Shown here one piece after another: positions 24,742 through 24,832 of a DNA stretch of 24,832 bases (within the stretch, counting starts at the first letter, position 1; each line of letters starts with the position of its first letter). Source of the DNA: Bacteroidota bacterium (lineage in GTDB: Bacteria; Bacteroidota; Bacteroidia; Chitinophagales; Chitinophagaceae). The position numbers and the translations under genes are program-made. The stretch covers positions 1-24,832 of the forward strand of contig JAFAFV010000081.1 of the NCBI GenBank assembly GCA_023423285.1, read 5' to 3'. The notes below the pieces were generated by a model. It was given only the letters and a program-made list of their open reading frames with translations, was not told the origin of the DNA and did not search any database.

Positions 24742-24758
24742 ACGACTTTTATACGCAT

Positions 24759-24832
24759 TTATAAATTTTTATCAATTAGTTCTCTTAATGCAGGGTCGCT
24801 TGGGCGGGGAGCATCTGATGTAATGATCATAC
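24759..24832 (-). CDS. C-terminal fragment of an unidentified protein (cut by window edge)
   Basis: An open frame enters from the right edge and ends at the TAA at 24761-24759. The visible 23 or so residues, ending ITSDAPRPSDPALRELIDKN-L, look like real coding sequence, with no stop and a natural C-terminal helix. I do not recognise the family. Its stop is directly followed by an ATG (TAAATG), so the next gene, now broken, was probably coupled to it in one operon. A modification enzyme or another glycosyltransferase would fit the context, but this is a guess. Confidence 0.5.
   Translation of the reverse strand, partial: MIITSDAPRPSDPALRELIDKNL

Noticed and set aside
1..24832. CRISPR array, transposase or prophage genes
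   Set aside because: No regularly spaced repeats and no transposase, integrase or phage-like translation was found in any frame.

Overview
The window reads as chromosomal DNA of a Bacteroidota bacterium, most likely Chitinophagaceae or a close relative. The pointers are a TonB with the motif RNKEYGAYELRR, a paired-ExbD Ton locus, a complete 14-subunit complex I operon whose NuoG is short, promoter-like TAnnTTTG boxes, few Shine-Dalgarno sequences, and a GG-leader peptide of the Bacteroidales natural-product type. The assignment is inferred from protein features only.

Layout. (1) 1-2619, minus strand: ExbB-ExbD-ExbD-TonB, the inner-membrane energiser of TonB-dependent uptake; TonB runs off the left edge. 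(2) 2862-4139, minus: a MacB/FtsX-type ABC permease with no ATPase beside it. (3) 4184-17900, minus: nuoA-B-C-D-E-F-G-H-I-J-K-L-M-N, the proton-pumping NADH:quinone oxidoreductase in canonical order, with a candidate promoter just upstream of nuoA. (4) 18025-20894, minus: a small two-helix membrane protein, a PstS-like phosphate-binding lipoprotein and an exported TPR protein, closed by a clear intrinsic terminator at 17966-17998. (5) 21079-22752, plus: a polysaccharide deacetylase, a terminator, a TatD-family nuclease and tRNA-Ser(GGA), then a broken, tRNA-derived repeat at 22768-22813. (6) 22826-24832, minus, visibly AT-richer: a TlpA-like thiol oxidoreductase, a 58-residue Cys-containing GG-leader precursor peptide, a frameshifted glycosyltransferase of the GG-Bacteroidales peptide-system type, and the tail of one more gene.

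How it fits together. Regions 1-4 are housekeeping energy metabolism and envelope transport: complex I makes the proton-motive force that ExbB/ExbD pass to TonB. Region 6 is the least ordinary part. It looks like the edge of a small, partly decayed ribosomal peptide (RiPP-like) locus beside a tRNA gene. Its precursor is only 58 codons and contains a perfect 10-bp inverted repeat inside the leader-coding sequence.

Several start codons were chosen over longer alternatives: nuoB ATG at 17423, nuoI ATG at 10590, nuoL ATG at 9076 and nuoM ATG at 7057 replace upstream TTG or GTG codons, while nuoD truly seems to start at GTG.
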